Counted from the first letter of the stretch, positions 43,601-53,704 are shown. The stretch: 59,634 bases of DNA from Thermococcus sp. (GCF_015521605.1 NZ_WANV01000039.1:1-59634), one strand, 5' to 3'. The notes: generated by a model not told the origin, from the letters alone. A program made the numbers and translations.

Positions 43601-43744
43601 GTGGCGGAGCTGAGGGCGGTTATATTCTATGACCGCGACGGCACCCGCTACTACCGCTGCCCGCGCTGTGGTATGCTCTTCAGGAACTCCAAGGACTACA
43701 CGAGGCACGTGAACAAGTCCCACGGCCATCTCTTCAAGAAGTGA
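43601..43744 (+). CDS. Small C2H2 zinc-finger protein (47 residues)
   Basis: Starts at GTG 43601, a few nt after GGAGGTGGTGG, and ends at TGA 43744. The 47-residue product contains one C2H2 finger, C-P-R-C followed 12 residues later by H-x4-H ([22 protein letters not shown]), with a basic C-terminus ending HGHLFKK. Single-finger archaeal proteins of this size may bind nucleic acid. A CGTAAAATTTTAAAAGG promoter-like stretch is about 45 nt upstream. Confidence 0.8.
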   Translation: MAELRAVIFYDRDGTRYYRCPRCGMLFRNSKDYTRHVNKSHGHLFKK

Positions 43745-43819
43745 CTCTTCCTTTTTCTTCGGGATGAGGAGAACGGCCAGGTCTGAAAAAGTGATGAGCG
43801 GTTTCGGGCTTGCCGACCG

Positions 43820-44827
43820 TTACTCCCTGAGGATTATCTCCTTCGTGAGCTTGACGATGAAGGTCTTCCCGACTTTCTCCCTCTCGACGAGCTGCTTCTT
43901 TTCGAGCTCCTGAATGATCCTGCTTATAGTCGGTCTGGAGTAGCCCGTGAGTTCCGGCAACTCCTCCTGCTTGATAACGCCCCCCTTCTCAAGGATTGCC
44001 TTGACCACTATGCGCTCCTTCTCGGTCAGCACCTCGATGGGGACCCTGTTGGCCGCCCAGCGCTTCTTTGCATAGTACAGGGAGACCGGAATCGCAACGG
44101 CGAGCGAAAGTATCACCGCAGCTATTATCAGCACCCAGTTGGTCTCCTTGGGCTGCTCCGGAAGCCTTATCTCCAGGTTCTCCTTGACCCAGTAGGTCTG
44201 ATAGCCCATCTCCTCTATCTTCTTCTGGACGTCCTTGGACATGCCTGCACCCATCAGCTCCACGAGCTCCGGGTTGAGCTTCTTTATCGCGTTGGCCGTC
44301 GAATCCGAGAGGGCATCCTCCTGGGTTAGGAGGAGCGGGTAGCCGTATATCATCGCCCACCTCGCCGCCGCCAGTGCCGAACCGTAGTCGCTGGAGCTGG
44401 CGACGACGACTATGTCGGCCCCGTTAGGATAAAAGTGAAGCGCCAGCTTTGCGGCGGTCTCCGTCCTAACCGCGCCCCCTATCCTCTCGACGATGAAGCC
44501 CATGTTCAGCAGCTCGTCCTGGACGTTGTCGCTGACGGCCTGGGAGTCGCCTATTATGAGCACGTGGTTCCATCCGAACTGAGCGTAGCTCTGGAGCTGG
44601 ACTATGGTGCCCGGATCAAGCTCTTTTGGGTTAACTGGGAGAATAGGAACGTCGAGCATCTTCGCGTAGGGGAGTGCGACGATGTAGTCAATCATGTCGT
44701 CGTTTCGGACTATTATTAAATCGTATTCGGGCTTCTCACCTCCGCCCTGCTGGGCGGAGGAGAAGGGAAGGATGAAAGATGAGAATACCAGCAGGATGAG
44801 CGCCAACGCCAAGGCCCTTTTAATCAT
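43820..44827 (-). CDS. Membrane-anchored transcriptional regulator with extracellular CWB2-like domain
   Basis: A 335-residue protein with four parts in order: a signal peptide (residues 1-26), an extracellular domain resembling putative cell-wall-binding repeat 2 (DLIIVRNDDMIDYIVALPYAKMLDVPILPV, VLIIGDSQAVSDNVQDELLNMGFIVERIGG, about 35-200), a membrane helix (WVLIIAAVILSLAVAIPVSLYY) and a cytoplasmic winged helix (VKAILEKGGVIKQEELPELTGYSRPTISRIIQELEKKQLVEREKVGKTFIV). It would sense something outside the cell and act on DNA directly. ATG 44827 follows AGGTGAT. The ligand and targets are unknown. Confidence 0.85.
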   Translation of the reverse strand: MIKRALALALILLVFSSFILPFSSAQQGGGEKPEYDLIIVRNDDMIDYIVALPYAKMLDVPILPVNPKELDPGTIVQLQSYAQFGWNHVLIIGDSQAVSDNVQDELLNMGFIVERIGGAVRTETAAKLALHFYPNGADIVVVASSSDYGSALAAARWAMIYGYPLLLTQEDALSDSTANAIKKLNPELVELMGAGMSKDVQKKIEEMGYQTYWVKENLEIRLPEQPKETNWVLIIAAVILSLAVAIPVSLYYAKKRWAANRVPIEVLTEKERIVVKAILEKGGVIKQEELPELTGYSRPTISRIIQELEKKQLVEREKVGKTFIVKLTKEIILRE

Positions 44828-44872
44828 TCCATCACCTGAAAAAAGGGTAGGGGAAGCTCCTTAAAAGGTTTT

Positions 44873-45547
44873 TCAAAGCTCCAGGGTTTCCCCGGGTTTG
44901 AGGATTACCACCTCTGCCTTATCCCCAACCAGCTTTCTGAACTCCTCGGGGTCGGCTGCTATCGGGGGCCAGGTGTTGTAGTGCATCGGCACGACCTTCC
45001 TTGGCTTGAGGAACTCAACGGCCTTTGCCGCCTCCCTGACACCCATCGTGAAGTGGCCGCCTATCGGGAGCAGGGCAACGTCTATCGGCCCGTAAAGCTC
45101 GGCGAAGAGCTCCATGTCCCTGAAGACGTAGGTATCGCCGGCGTGGTAGATCCTGACGCCGTCGAGCTCGACGATGTAGCCGCAGGCGCTTCCTATGCTG
45201 TACTTACCGTCGCTGCTGGAGTGCCAGGCCGGAACTTGGACGATCTTAACCCCGTCAACCTCCGTCGGACCGTAGTTCATGCCGATGGTGGTTATGCCGC
45301 CCTCGCTCTCAACGAGGTAGTTGGCTATGTCGTACATGGCGACTATCTTTGCCCCGGTTCTCCTGGCTATCGCGGCCGCATCGCCGACGTGGTCTCCGTG
45401 GGCGTGGGTTATGAGGATCAGGTCTGCCTCAAGCTCCTCGGGCTTGGCAGCGGCCGCCGGGTTTCCTGTCAGGAACGGGTCTATCAGGATCTTCCTGCTA
45501 CCCTCGATCAGAAAGGCAGCGTGGCCCAGAAACTTCACCTTCACCAT
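44873..45547 (-). CDS. UPF0173 metal-dependent hydrolase (metallo-beta-lactamase fold)
   Basis: A 224-residue protein with LITHAHGDHVGDA (the HxHxDH zinc motif, about residues 48-60) and further histidines at YHAGDTYVF and PMHYNTWPP. The FLGHAAFLIEGSRKILIDPFLTGNP start is typical of the UPF0173 group. Substrate unknown. It lies between the membrane regulator and acdA, transcribed on the minus strand with its own TACTTAAGT-like promoter element. Confidence 0.9.
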   Translation of the reverse strand: MVKVKFLGHAAFLIEGSRKILIDPFLTGNPAAAAKPEELEADLILITHAHGDHVGDAAAIARRTGAKIVAMYDIANYLVESEGGITTIGMNYGPTEVDGVKIVQVPAWHSSSDGKYSIGSACGYIVELDGVRIYHAGDTYVFRDMELFAELYGPIDVALLPIGGHFTMGVREAAKAVEFLKPRKVVPMHYNTWPPIAADPEEFRKLVGDKAEVVILKPGETLEL

Positions 45548-45689
45548 GATACCACCCCGACGGATATAATAACCAGAACTTACTTAAGTCTTTCGACGGC
45601 ACAAAATATGCACAGTGGTGTCCTTTTTAGCCCATCAGAGCTTTACTTTTCCCCGTCCGTGCTCATATTTGCCTCGCTGTCCTTTTTAG

Positions 45690-45702
45690 GAAAGCTTATA
45701 TA
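45690..45702 (+). promoter_or_regulatory. TATA promoter of the acyl-CoA synthetase/iorAB operon
   Basis: AAAGCTTATATAG, about 30-40 nt before the ATG at 45733, is a strong BRE/TATA-type element. It probably drives acdA, iorA and iorB together. Confidence 0.5.
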
Positions 45703-45732
45703 GAATCCCACAGACTTTAGGCCGGTGATGTG

Positions 45733-47112
45733 ATGACGTTTGATTACTTCTTCAAGCCAAAGGGTATAGCTGTTATTGGAGCATCCAACGACCCGCTCAA
45801 ACTTGGCTACGAGGTCTTCAAGAACCTTAAGGATTACAAAGACGGTAAGGTTTACCCCGTGAACGTCAAGGACGAGGTCGTTCAGGGAGTCAGGGCGTAT
45901 AAGAACGTAAAGGACATCCCGGACGAGGTTGACCTGGCAGTTGTCGTCGTTCCCAAGCGCTTTGTCAAGCAGACGGTAATCGACTGCGGCGAGAAGGGCA
46001 TCAAGGGAATAATCCTCATAACGGCCGGCTTCGGTGAGGTCGGAGAGGAGGGCAAGAGAGAAGAGCGCGAGCTCGTTGAGATAGCCCACAGATACGGCAT
46101 GCGCATAGTCGGCCCCAACTGCGTCGGTATAATGAACACCCACAACTCCATGAACGCGACCTTCGTGACCAACGCGAAGAAGGGGGACATAGCCTTCATA
46201 AGCCAGAGTGGCGCCCTTGGAGCGGGCATAGTATACAAGACGGTCAAGGAGGGAATAGGCTTCTCCAAGTTCGTCAGCATAGGCAACATGGCCGATGTGG
46301 ACTTCGCCGAGTTCATGGAGTACCTCGCCGATACGGAGGAGGACAAGGCAATCGCGCTCTACATCGAGGGCCTGCAGAACGGAAGGGCCTTCATGGAGAT
46401 AGCCAAGCGCGTCACCAAGAAGAAGCCGGTCATAGTTCTCAAGGCAGGCAAGAGCGAGAGCGGGGCCAGAGCCGCTTCGAGCCACACGGGTTCTCTCGCC
46501 GGTTCTTACAGGATATACGAGGCGGCCTTCAAGCAGAGCGGCGTCATAGTCGCCGATACGATAGACGATATGCTCAGCATGGCCCGCGCCTTCACCCAGC
46601 CACTGCCGAAGGGCAAGCGCGTCGCCATAATGACCAACGCAGGCGGGCCGGGAGTCCTCACCGCGGACGAGATAGACAAGCGCGGACTAAAGCTCGCCGA
46701 CCTTGAGAAAGAGACAATTGAGGCTCTCAGGTCGTTCCTTCCACCGATGGCCGCCGTGAAGAACCCGGTCGACATGATCGCAAGCGCCCGCGGGGAGGAC
46801 TACTACAAAACGGCAAAGCTCCTCCTTGAGGACCCCAACGTTGACATGCTCATAAGCATATGCGTCGTTCCGACCTTCGCGGGCATGACGCCAACTGAGC
46901 ACGCGGAGGGCGTTGTGAGGGCTGTTAAAGAGGTCAACAACAGCAAGCCGGTTCTCGGCCTGTTCATGGCAGGCTACGTGAGCGAGCCCGCGAAGGAGGT
47001 CCTTGAGAAGGCAGGCATTCCAAGCTACGAGAGGCCGGAGGACGTCGCCGCTGCAGCCTACGCCCTCGTCGAGTTTTCAAAGGCTAGGGGAGTATTGGAG
47101 GAAGAGGAATGA
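45733..47112 (+). CDS. acdA: ADP-forming acetyl/aryl-CoA synthetase, alpha subunit (ACS II-type)
   Basis: A 459-residue subunit with a CoA-binding Rossmann domain (IAVIGASNDPLKLGYEVFKNL), a succinyl-CoA-ligase-like domain and SHTGSLAGS holding the phosphorylated histidine near residue 251. The enzyme converts acyl-CoA plus ADP and phosphate to acid plus ATP, the main substrate-level phosphorylation of peptide-fermenting Thermococcales. Linkage to iorAB matches the ACS II isoenzyme, which uses aryl-CoAs from aromatic amino acids. The beta subunit is not in this window. ATG 45733 follows GGTGAT. Confidence 0.93.
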   Translation: MTFDYFFKPKGIAVIGASNDPLKLGYEVFKNLKDYKDGKVYPVNVKDEVVQGVRAYKNVKDIPDEVDLAVVVVPKRFVKQTVIDCGEKGIKGIILITAGFGEVGEEGKREERELVEIAHRYGMRIVGPNCVGIMNTHNSMNATFVTNAKKGDIAFISQSGALGAGIVYKTVKEGIGFSKFVSIGNMADVDFAEFMEYLADTEEDKAIALYIEGLQNGRAFMEIAKRVTKKKPVIVLKAGKSESGARAASSHTGSLAGSYRIYEAAFKQSGVIVADTIDDMLSMARAFTQPLPKGKRVAIMTNAGGPGVLTADEIDKRGLKLADLEKETIEALRSFLPPMAAVKNPVDMIASARGEDYYKTAKLLLEDPNVDMLISICVVPTFAGMTPTEHAEGVVRAVKEVNNSKPVLGLFMAGYVSEPAKEVLEKAGIPSYERPEDVAAAAYALVEFSKARGVLEEEE

Positions 47113-47123
47113 GGTGATTTTGG

Positions 47124-49064
47124 ATGGCGAAGGTTACCGACATGGTTTTATGGGACAAGCCGGGGGAGAAGGTTCTCCTGCTCGGCAACCAGGCGATAGC
47201 GAGGGGTGCGCTTGAGGCAAACATAGCTGTCTACGCCGCCTATCCGGGAACCCCGAGCTCGGAGCTGACCGACACAATGGCCATCGTCGCCAAGAAGGCC
47301 GGTGTCTACATGGAGTACTCCACCAACGAGAAGGTCGCCTTCGAGACGGCCCTGGCCGCTGCCTGGAGCGGCCTTAGGGCAATGACGGCGATGAAGCACG
47401 TCGGTCTCAACGTCGCGGCAGACACCTTCCTCAGCTCCGTCGGGATGGGGGTGGAAGGCGGATTCGTCATAATGGTCGCAGACGACCCGAGCATGTGGAG
47501 CAGCCAGAACGAGCAGGACACGAGGGTCTACGCGAAGTTCGCCAACGTCCCGGTTCTTGAGCCGAGCTCTCCCCACGAGGCAAAGGAGATAACGAAGTAC
47601 GCCTTTGAGCTCAGCGAGAAGTTCAAGCACTTCGTTATTCTCAGAACTACCACCAGAACCTCCCACGCGAGGGGTGACGTTGTCCTCGGCGAGCTGCCGG
47701 AGGAGATAAAGGCCGGAAAGAGAAAGTTCGGGAAGTTCAAAAAAGACCCGAACAGGTTCGTCGACGTTCCATCAAACGCGAGGCGCTTCCACCCCATAAT
47801 CCTGGAGAAGATCGAGAAGATCCGGGAAGAGTTCAACGACATGCCCTTTAACTGGATAGAGGGAGACGAGAACGCCAAGGTCGGCATTATAGCCCCGGGA
47901 CTGAGCTATGCGTACGTGAAGGAAGCCCTCCACTGGCTCGGCGTCGAAAACGTGAAGATCCTCAAGCTCGGAACTCCGTTCCCGGTCCCCTACGGTCTTC
48001 TTGAAAAGTTCATGGACGGCCTTGAGAAGGTTCTCATAGTTGAAGAGCTCGAACCCGTCGTCGAGGAGCAGGTCAAGACCTGGGCCTACGACAAAGGCCT
48101 GAGGATACCGATACACGGCAAAGACCTTGTGCCCAGGGTCTACGAGATGACGACCAGGAGGGCCGTTACAGCTATAGCCAAGTTCCTCGGCATTGAGATG
48201 CCACTCAACTACGAGGAGCTCGACGCCAAGTACAGCAAGGCCCTGGAGATAGTCCCGCCGAGGCCGCCGAGCCTATGTCCGGCCTGTCCCCACAGGAACA
48301 GTTTCTACGCCATAAAGAAGGCCACCCGCGCCAGGGGCATCTACCCGAGCGACATTGGCTGTTACACCCTCGGTCTCCTCCCGCCGCTCAACGCGGTTGA
48401 CACCACCGTCGCGATGGGAGGCTCAATAGGCATCGCCCACGGCCTTGAGATAGCCCAGCACGGTTCCCTGAGCGAGGAGCAGAGGAAGAAGGAGAAGAAG
48501 GTCATAGTGGCCACCATAGGCGACTCGACCTTCTACCACACCGGCCTTCCGGCACTGGCCAACGCAATCTACAACCGCTCCAACGTACTCATAGTCGTCC
48601 TCGACAACCTCGTCACGGCAATGACGGGCGACCAGCCGAACCCGAGCACCGGCCAGACGCCCCACGGCATGGGCAAGAGGATACCGATAGAGGACGTCGC
48701 TAAAGCGATGGGCGCCGACTTCGTCGAGGTCGTTGACCCTTACGACATAAAGAAGACCTACGAAGTCATGAAGAAGGCCCTTGAGGTCGAGGGAGTCAGC
48801 GTCGTCGTGTCGAGGCAGGTGTGTGCCCTCTACAAGATAGGCCAGATGAGGCGCAGGGGCGAGAAGTGGCCGATATACTACGTCGACGAGGATGCCTGTA
48901 CCGGCTGTAAGGTCTGTATCAACGCCTACGGCTGTCCGGCCATCTACTGGGACGAGGAAAAGAAGCAGGCGAGGATAGAGCCCAGTATGTGCTGGGGCTG
49001 CGGTGGATGTGCTCAGGTCTGTCCGTTCGATGCCTTCAAGCCCGTGGAGGAGGGAGAGGAATGA
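47124..49064 (+). CDS. iorA: Indolepyruvate:ferredoxin oxidoreductase, alpha subunit
   Basis: A 646-residue thiamine diphosphate enzyme that oxidatively decarboxylates aryl-pyruvates to aryl-CoA with reduction of ferredoxin. Visible are the N-terminal pyrimidine-binding domain ([14 protein letters not shown]), the [11 protein letters not shown] motif, the TPP site GDSTFYHTG...[14 protein letters not shown], and a C-terminal pair of 4Fe-4S motifs ([14 protein letters not shown] and [12 protein letters not shown]). ATG 47124 follows GAGGTGATT. It overlaps iorB by 4 nt (ATGA). Confidence 0.96.
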   Translation: MAKVTDMVLWDKPGEKVLLLGNQAIARGALEANIAVYAAYPGTPSSELTDTMAIVAKKAGVYMEYSTNEKVAFETALAAAWSGLRAMTAMKHVGLNVAADTFLSSVGMGVEGGFVIMVADDPSMWSSQNEQDTRVYAKFANVPVLEPSSPHEAKEITKYAFELSEKFKHFVILRTTTRTSHARGDVVLGELPEEIKAGKRKFGKFKKDPNRFVDVPSNARRFHPIILEKIEKIREEFNDMPFNWIEGDENAKVGIIAPGLSYAYVKEALHWLGVENVKILKLGTPFPVPYGLLEKFMDGLEKVLIVEELEPVVEEQVKTWAYDKGLRIPIHGKDLVPRVYEMTTRRAVTAIAKFLGIEMPLNYEELDAKYSKALEIVPPRPPSLCPACPHRNSFYAIKKATRARGIYPSDIGCYTLGLLPPLNAVDTTVAMGGSIGIAHGLEIAQHGSLSEEQRKKEKKVIVATIGDSTFYHTGLPALANAIYNRSNVLIVVLDNLVTAMTGDQPNPSTGQTPHGMGKRIPIEDVAKAMGADFVEVVDPYDIKKTYEVMKKALEVEGVSVVVSRQVCALYKIGQMRRRGEKWPIYYVDEDACTGCKVCINAYGCPAIYWDEEKKQARIEPSMCWGCGGCAQVCPFDAFKPVEEGEE

Positions 49065-49675
49065 AGGTTAAGGAGTACAACATAGTCATCGCCGGTGTCG
49101 GCGGCCAGGGTGTCCTTACGGCCGCCAACATCCTTGGCTGGGCCGCCCTTCACGCCGGCTACAAGGTGAGGATGGGTGAGGTTCACGGCATGAGCCAGCG
49201 CTTTGGAAGCGTCGTCTCGTACGTCCGCTTCGGCGAAGAGGTTTACGGTTCGATGGTTCCCGAGGGCAAGGGGGACGTTATACTCGGCTTCGAGCCGGTG
49301 GAAGCTCTGAGGTACATCAACCACCTCAGGGAGGGCGGGATGGTCGTCGTCAACACCAAGCCCATCGTTCCCGTCCAGGTCTCGATGGGCAAGGCCCGCT
49401 ACCCAGAGCTGGAGGAGATAAAGAAGATCGTGGAAGAGGACTTCAAGGCCAAGTGGATTGGATTCAACGCAGAAGATCTCGCCATAAAGGCCGGCCACGT
49501 CGTCACGACCAACACTGTCCTTATCGGCGCTCTGACGCAGATCCCCGAGTTTCCGCTCGATGCGGAGCACGTCAGAGAAGTGATAAGGCTCAGTGTCCCG
49601 CCGAAGGCCGTGGAGATGAACATGAAGGCCTTCGACCTCGGAATTAAAGCCGCGAAGGAGATTCTGGGGCTTTGA
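49061..49675 (+). CDS. iorB: Indolepyruvate:ferredoxin oxidoreductase, beta subunit
   Basis: A 204-residue gamma-domain subunit: [45 protein letters not shown] is the conserved block. ATG 49061 overlaps the iorA stop, so synthesis is coupled. The subunit works with IorA to make aryl-CoA, which the neighbouring AcdA-type enzyme then uses to make ATP. The McrC-like gene starts 56 nt after its stop with its own promoter. Confidence 0.95.
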   Translation: MKVKEYNIVIAGVGGQGVLTAANILGWAALHAGYKVRMGEVHGMSQRFGSVVSYVRFGEEVYGSMVPEGKGDVILGFEPVEALRYINHLREGGMVVVNTKPIVPVQVSMGKARYPELEEIKKIVEEDFKAKWIGFNAEDLAIKAGHVVTTNTVLIGALTQIPEFPLDAEHVREVIRLSVPPKAVEMNMKAFDLGIKAAKEILGL

Positions 49676-49731
49676 ATGCCCTACTTCGCAACATTTTTAA
49701 CTTTTTATGACGAATTACATAAGGTGCTAGA

Positions 49732-51357
49732 ATGCCCTGGGAGCCTGTTCAAAAGGTTCTGGATGGCTTTGAGATACACTCTAAAGAGGAGTGCCCCTGG
49801 GCGTTCTACGACGGGATGAGGCTAGTTCTTTTTGAGTGGGTGGACTACTACGTGAAATCATCCCGCAGCTTCGAGATACCAGGTTTGGACGTTCAAAAAC
49901 TCGGGGATGGTTACCTCGTTAAATTCTCAAACTATGTGGGCATTTCTGAGGTCAGATTCGACGATGGAGGTAGATTACCCATCCTCGTTTTGTCGAAGAA
50001 GATAGGCCAGATGTTCGGGGTTTTGGGCCCCGAGAAATGCGTGCATTCCGATAAGGTTGAAAGGCTTGTGGGGGCTTTTGAGTCTCTGGCAAACACTCTG
50101 ACGGAGAACCTTCTGGAAATCTCGTCCAGCATTCCCTTCTCTCTGGAGGCCCCAACCGGTTTCTCGACCGTAGAGAGCGACGAGCCGATCAACGAACTCT
50201 TCGCCTATCACTTCCTCCGCTCGAACCGTGAAAGAATCATCGAGGCCTTTGAGACTGTACTCCGCAGAATGAAGCGGAAGCTTGTGGTTGAAGAGGAATG
50301 GATGAGGACGGACGAGGTGGACGAGATAACTCCAGAAGCTATCCTCTCAATCGTCCAGCACCCAGAATACTTGGCCCCCGCGGGGGAGGGTGTTCTGATA
50401 GCGGATTACCTGAACGGCCATGCTCCAACCAGGGTCTTGGGATACAGAAAGTATGAAAGCTTCGACACTCCAGAGAATCGGTTCGTAAAGCATTTCCTCA
50501 ACCTACTCATTGAGTGGAGCGAGAGAGTTATAGAGACCTTCGATAAAAAGAATGAAAAGACGGCAAATTTGAAGCCGATTAAAGAACTTCTCGGAGAGCT
50601 TGAGTTCATAGGAAGCGATGGACTCTGGGAAGACGTTGGCGAGATGAAGCTCTTTCCCTACACTTCCCAGACTCTTTTGAAGGGTGACGGCTACCGCGAT
50701 CTGCTTGAGCTTTACAGGGAGTTTACTTCCTACCTTCCTTTCTTCGAGGAGCTGCAGAGGGCGATAGACAATAAGGACATCGCCAAACTCTACGAGTACT
50801 GGGCCTTCTTCAGGCTCGTTGACGAACTCGGAGAGATTCTTGGAAAGAAAGAGCTCAAAATCCATGTGCTTCCTGCGGGTGAGCTCTCCGAGAGGGGAGA
50901 TGTCTACGCTGAATTCGACAACGGTTGGAGGCTCTACTACAACAAGCGGTTGACTCCAGGGAGGTGGAGCTACTCGGTGACGTTAAGGCCGGACTTCTCG
51001 CTCTTTAGCGGCGATCCAGAAAGGGGTGCAGAGCTCATTGGAGTCTTCGATGCGAAGTTCAAGCTTGATGTGGTGGATGAGCCAAAGGAAATAGAAGAAT
51101 TCGACCAAGAGGCCGAAATCGCCGGGGAAAAGAGGAATTACGAGACTTGGGCAAAGCTGGAGGATGTTTACAAGATGCACACTTACAGAGACGCTCTTGG
51201 ATGTAGGTTTGCGGTCGTGGTTTATCCCGGGAAGAAAAGTTTGTTTTTTGATGTAAAGGGAGGTAAGGTTGAGAAATTCACCCTGGAGGAAGTTTTGATT
51301 GGAGAACTGAGTGGCGTTGGTTATTTGAGGTTTGTTCCGGAGGTGGAAATATGGTAG
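49732..51357 (+). CDS. mcrC: McrC-like restriction nuclease subunit (DUF2357 plus PD-(D/E)XK)
   Basis: A 541-residue protein. The N-terminal ~250 residues match DUF2357-type (RYEYDTPENRFVKHFL-like: YRKYESFDTPENRFVKHFLNLLIE near residue 242); the C-terminal third is a PD-(D/E)XK nuclease with SVTLRPDFSLFS (Asp near 424), IGVFDAKFKL (Asp-x-Lys near 441) and YKMHTYRDALG. This architecture is that of McrC proteins partnered with McrB GTPases in modification-dependent restriction. ATG 49732 follows GGTG and a TTTTTAACTTTTTATG promoter. It overlaps the McrB-like gene by 7 nt. Confidence 0.85.
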   Translation: MPWEPVQKVLDGFEIHSKEECPWAFYDGMRLVLFEWVDYYVKSSRSFEIPGLDVQKLGDGYLVKFSNYVGISEVRFDDGGRLPILVLSKKIGQMFGVLGPEKCVHSDKVERLVGAFESLANTLTENLLEISSSIPFSLEAPTGFSTVESDEPINELFAYHFLRSNRERIIEAFETVLRRMKRKLVVEEEWMRTDEVDEITPEAILSIVQHPEYLAPAGEGVLIADYLNGHAPTRVLGYRKYESFDTPENRFVKHFLNLLIEWSERVIETFDKKNEKTANLKPIKELLGELEFIGSDGLWEDVGEMKLFPYTSQTLLKGDGYRDLLELYREFTSYLPFFEELQRAIDNKDIAKLYEYWAFFRLVDELGEILGKKELKIHVLPAGELSERGDVYAEFDNGWRLYYNKRLTPGRWSYSVTLRPDFSLFSGDPERGAELIGVFDAKFKLDVVDEPKEIEEFDQEAEIAGEKRNYETWAKLEDVYKMHTYRDALGCRFAVVVYPGKKSLFFDVKGGKVEKFTLEEVLIGELSGVGYLRFVPEVEIW

Positions 51358-53690
51358 TCACCAGAGAAGATGCGGAGAATCTCCTAAATGAAATATCCGG
51401 GGAATTTTTAAGAAAGGTGCAAGGAGAAACGCTCAAGCCCTCAAAAATAAGGTACTTCGATGAGCACCAGGTTGTTGAGGTTAAATTCGATCTGTGGCAC
51501 AGGTATGTAAACAAAAGAAGGTATGAGATCTCCTATATGTGGACAATTTATTTAAGAACTCAAAAGATTAGGTACGGACTTGCCGTTTCCTGTTTCTCTG
51601 TCAACGCCAGTGAGCGGACGTTAATTAAACTACTCGGGGAGGACACAATTAAGTCCCTAAAGGAGAGGGGCCTTTCTATCATACGGCTTGACCGCAGGGT
51701 GATGCTGGGAAAAGAGATGTCTCTGGATGCTTTTGGGGAAGCCCAGAAAGAGGAGAGCCTAAATATGATGCTAGGTGTGCACTCGCTCCTTGGCAGTAGT
51801 ATTGCCACGTTCGAAGAAAGTCTATGTTTTGATAGAGAGAATGACCCTCTAATCGAAGCTTTAAGGGGTATGAAAACTCTTTACTGGAGGGAATGGGAAA
51901 ATAAAGGAAAGCCCCTAATCGAGAAGGCCCGGGAAGAAGTGATTAAGTTCGCTAAAGGCGAGTCTGGCGAATTAAGCCTACCTTCAGACACAGATGGGGA
52001 TGCCGGGCGCCTGCTCTGGTTTGTTGCGGGGGGAGTCAGTGACAGAGGAGACCCGGATGGGCTTAGAGAGTTCTTGAGGGCGCTAATGGAGACGTCTCCT
52101 GAGAATGCGATACAGCTCGTGCGAGAGTACTCCCACAAAATAAAAGGAACCAGCATGCTGGGCATCATAAACCTAGCGGCGCTGGTTTATCCGGAGACAC
52201 TTATGCCCCTGTGGGGCAGTGATAAGGAGATGAGGGGCATTTTAAATCCTGCGAGCTCCAAGTTGTTGGGACTCAAGAAGAAAGCGTCAAAGCTCAAGCT
52301 TGATGAATACGAAAACCTGCTGGGCAGAATAAAGTATGCATCCCACGAAGTAGGGGTGTCAAATCTGTTCGAGGTGGCGTTTTATCTCCTGAAGATGGGC
52401 AGGGATAAACTTCAGGGGATGCCGTATGAGGAAGAGCACACGCTGCCGAATTATTTGCTAAATGACTACCTTGCCTCAAAGGGCTACCTCTATCACGAAC
52501 ACCTCGTTTCTCAGTTCTACACAGCCCTCAAAACCAAAGGCTTCGTCATCCTCTCCGGCCTTACTGGGACCGGAAAGACAAAGATAGTTCAGGAGCTCGC
52601 AGAGCTTCTTGATTCGAGTGGAGAAAACTTCCTCTTCCTTTCCGTGCGCCCGGACTGGAGGGATTCAAATGCTCTTCTCGGCTATTACAACCCCCTAACA
52701 AAGGCATACCATAAGACCAGTCTGCTTGAATTCATACTACAGGCCGTTAAGGATTACGAGGACAACTGGGACGAAGCTCTCCCGTACTTCATCCTCCTCG
52801 ACGAGATGAATTTAGCTCACGTTGAGTACTACTTCGCCGACTTCCTCAGCGTCCTTGAGAGTGGAAGGGATGAGGACGGATTCACAAGGGAACCCCTGCG
52901 GCTTCACGATATTGACGAGATTGAAGAGAAAGAGGGCATCCCTAAGAAACTTTTCCTCCCGCCCAACCTCTACATCATTGGGACGGTGAACATGGACGAG
53001 ACTACTTACTCTTTTAGTCCCAAGGTTCTCGACAGGGCTTTCACAGTAGAGTTCCACGATGTCGAGCTTGAGGCATATCCTCCAGATGGGAAGGGCAAAC
53101 TGAGTTCCGAAGCTCTCGGAGCCTTAAGGGAAACAATACTGGAAGACATTCGTGGCAGGGATGGCCAGTTCCTCGCCCGCTCGAAAGAAGAAATAAACGA
53201 GGCCATCAAAAAGCTGAAAGATACCGGGTACTGGCAAATCCTCATCCGGCTTAACGCCCTTCTCAAACCCTACGACATGCACTTCGGCTACCGGGTTGTT
53301 GACGAGATTGCCCTCTTCTTCAAGAGCGCAAAGGAAAGCGAGGAGGCGGGCATCGTTAAATTCAAGAACGATAACGAAATCTTTGACCTTGCCCTCCTGA
53401 TGAAGATCCTACCCAAATTCCACGGCAACAGGAAGAGGCTTGAGAAGCCTTTGACGAAAGTGCTGGAGGCCTGTATAAGGGGAGAGTTTGGGGTAAAATT
53501 CAAAGAGAACAACCAGGAGAAGAGCCTAAAGATGCCACGAGATATCGAAAAGATCAGTAGTGGAGCGATAATTGAGATGCTTGCGAACTGGGAGAGCTAC
53601 AGGGAAAACTTCCGCTTCAGACACACCGCCAAGAAAGTCCTCCGCATGCTCCGGCAGCTCCACGAGATAGGCTTCGCGAGCTTCAGCTGA
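51351..53690 (+). CDS. mcrB: McrB-like AAA+ GTPase with large N-terminal specificity domain
   Basis: A 779-residue protein. The AAA+ motor spans about residues 390-700: Walker A GLTGTGKTK (near 402), Walker B YFILLDEMNLAHVEYYF, and GTVNMDETTYSFSPKVLDRA, whose NxxD-type motif is the GTP-specificity mark of McrB. The N-terminal ~380 residues are unique; in the studied T. gammatolerans McrB the corresponding part reads modified adenine, so this half probably decides the target. Codon use is more AT-rich in the first 800 bp than around it, suggesting domain acquisition. It starts 6 nt before the McrC stop. Confidence 0.86.
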   Translation: MVVTREDAENLLNEISGEFLRKVQGETLKPSKIRYFDEHQVVEVKFDLWHRYVNKRRYEISYMWTIYLRTQKIRYGLAVSCFSVNASERTLIKLLGEDTIKSLKERGLSIIRLDRRVMLGKEMSLDAFGEAQKEESLNMMLGVHSLLGSSIATFEESLCFDRENDPLIEALRGMKTLYWREWENKGKPLIEKAREEVIKFAKGESGELSLPSDTDGDAGRLLWFVAGGVSDRGDPDGLREFLRALMETSPENAIQLVREYSHKIKGTSMLGIINLAALVYPETLMPLWGSDKEMRGILNPASSKLLGLKKKASKLKLDEYENLLGRIKYASHEVGVSNLFEVAFYLLKMGRDKLQGMPYEEEHTLPNYLLNDYLASKGYLYHEHLVSQFYTALKTKGFVILSGLTGTGKTKIVQELAELLDSSGENFLFLSVRPDWRDSNALLGYYNPLTKAYHKTSLLEFILQAVKDYEDNWDEALPYFILLDEMNLAHVEYYFADFLSVLESGRDEDGFTREPLRLHDIDEIEEKEGIPKKLFLPPNLYIIGTVNMDETTYSFSPKVLDRAFTVEFHDVELEAYPPDGKGKLSSEALGALRETILEDIRGRDGQFLARSKEEINEAIKKLKDTGYWQILIRLNALLKPYDMHFGYRVVDEIALFFKSAKESEEAGIVKFKNDNEIFDLALLMKILPKFHGNRKRLEKPLTKVLEACIRGEFGVKFKENNQEKSLKMPRDIEKISSGAIIEMLANWESYRENFRFRHTAKKVLRMLRQLHEIGFASFS

Positions 53691-53704
53691 ACCTTTCATT
53701 CTTC

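Noticed and set aside
47148-47666. 172-codon minus-strand frame inside iorA
   Set aside because: Antisense shadow of a well-supported iron-sulfur enzyme gene, without any domain pattern.
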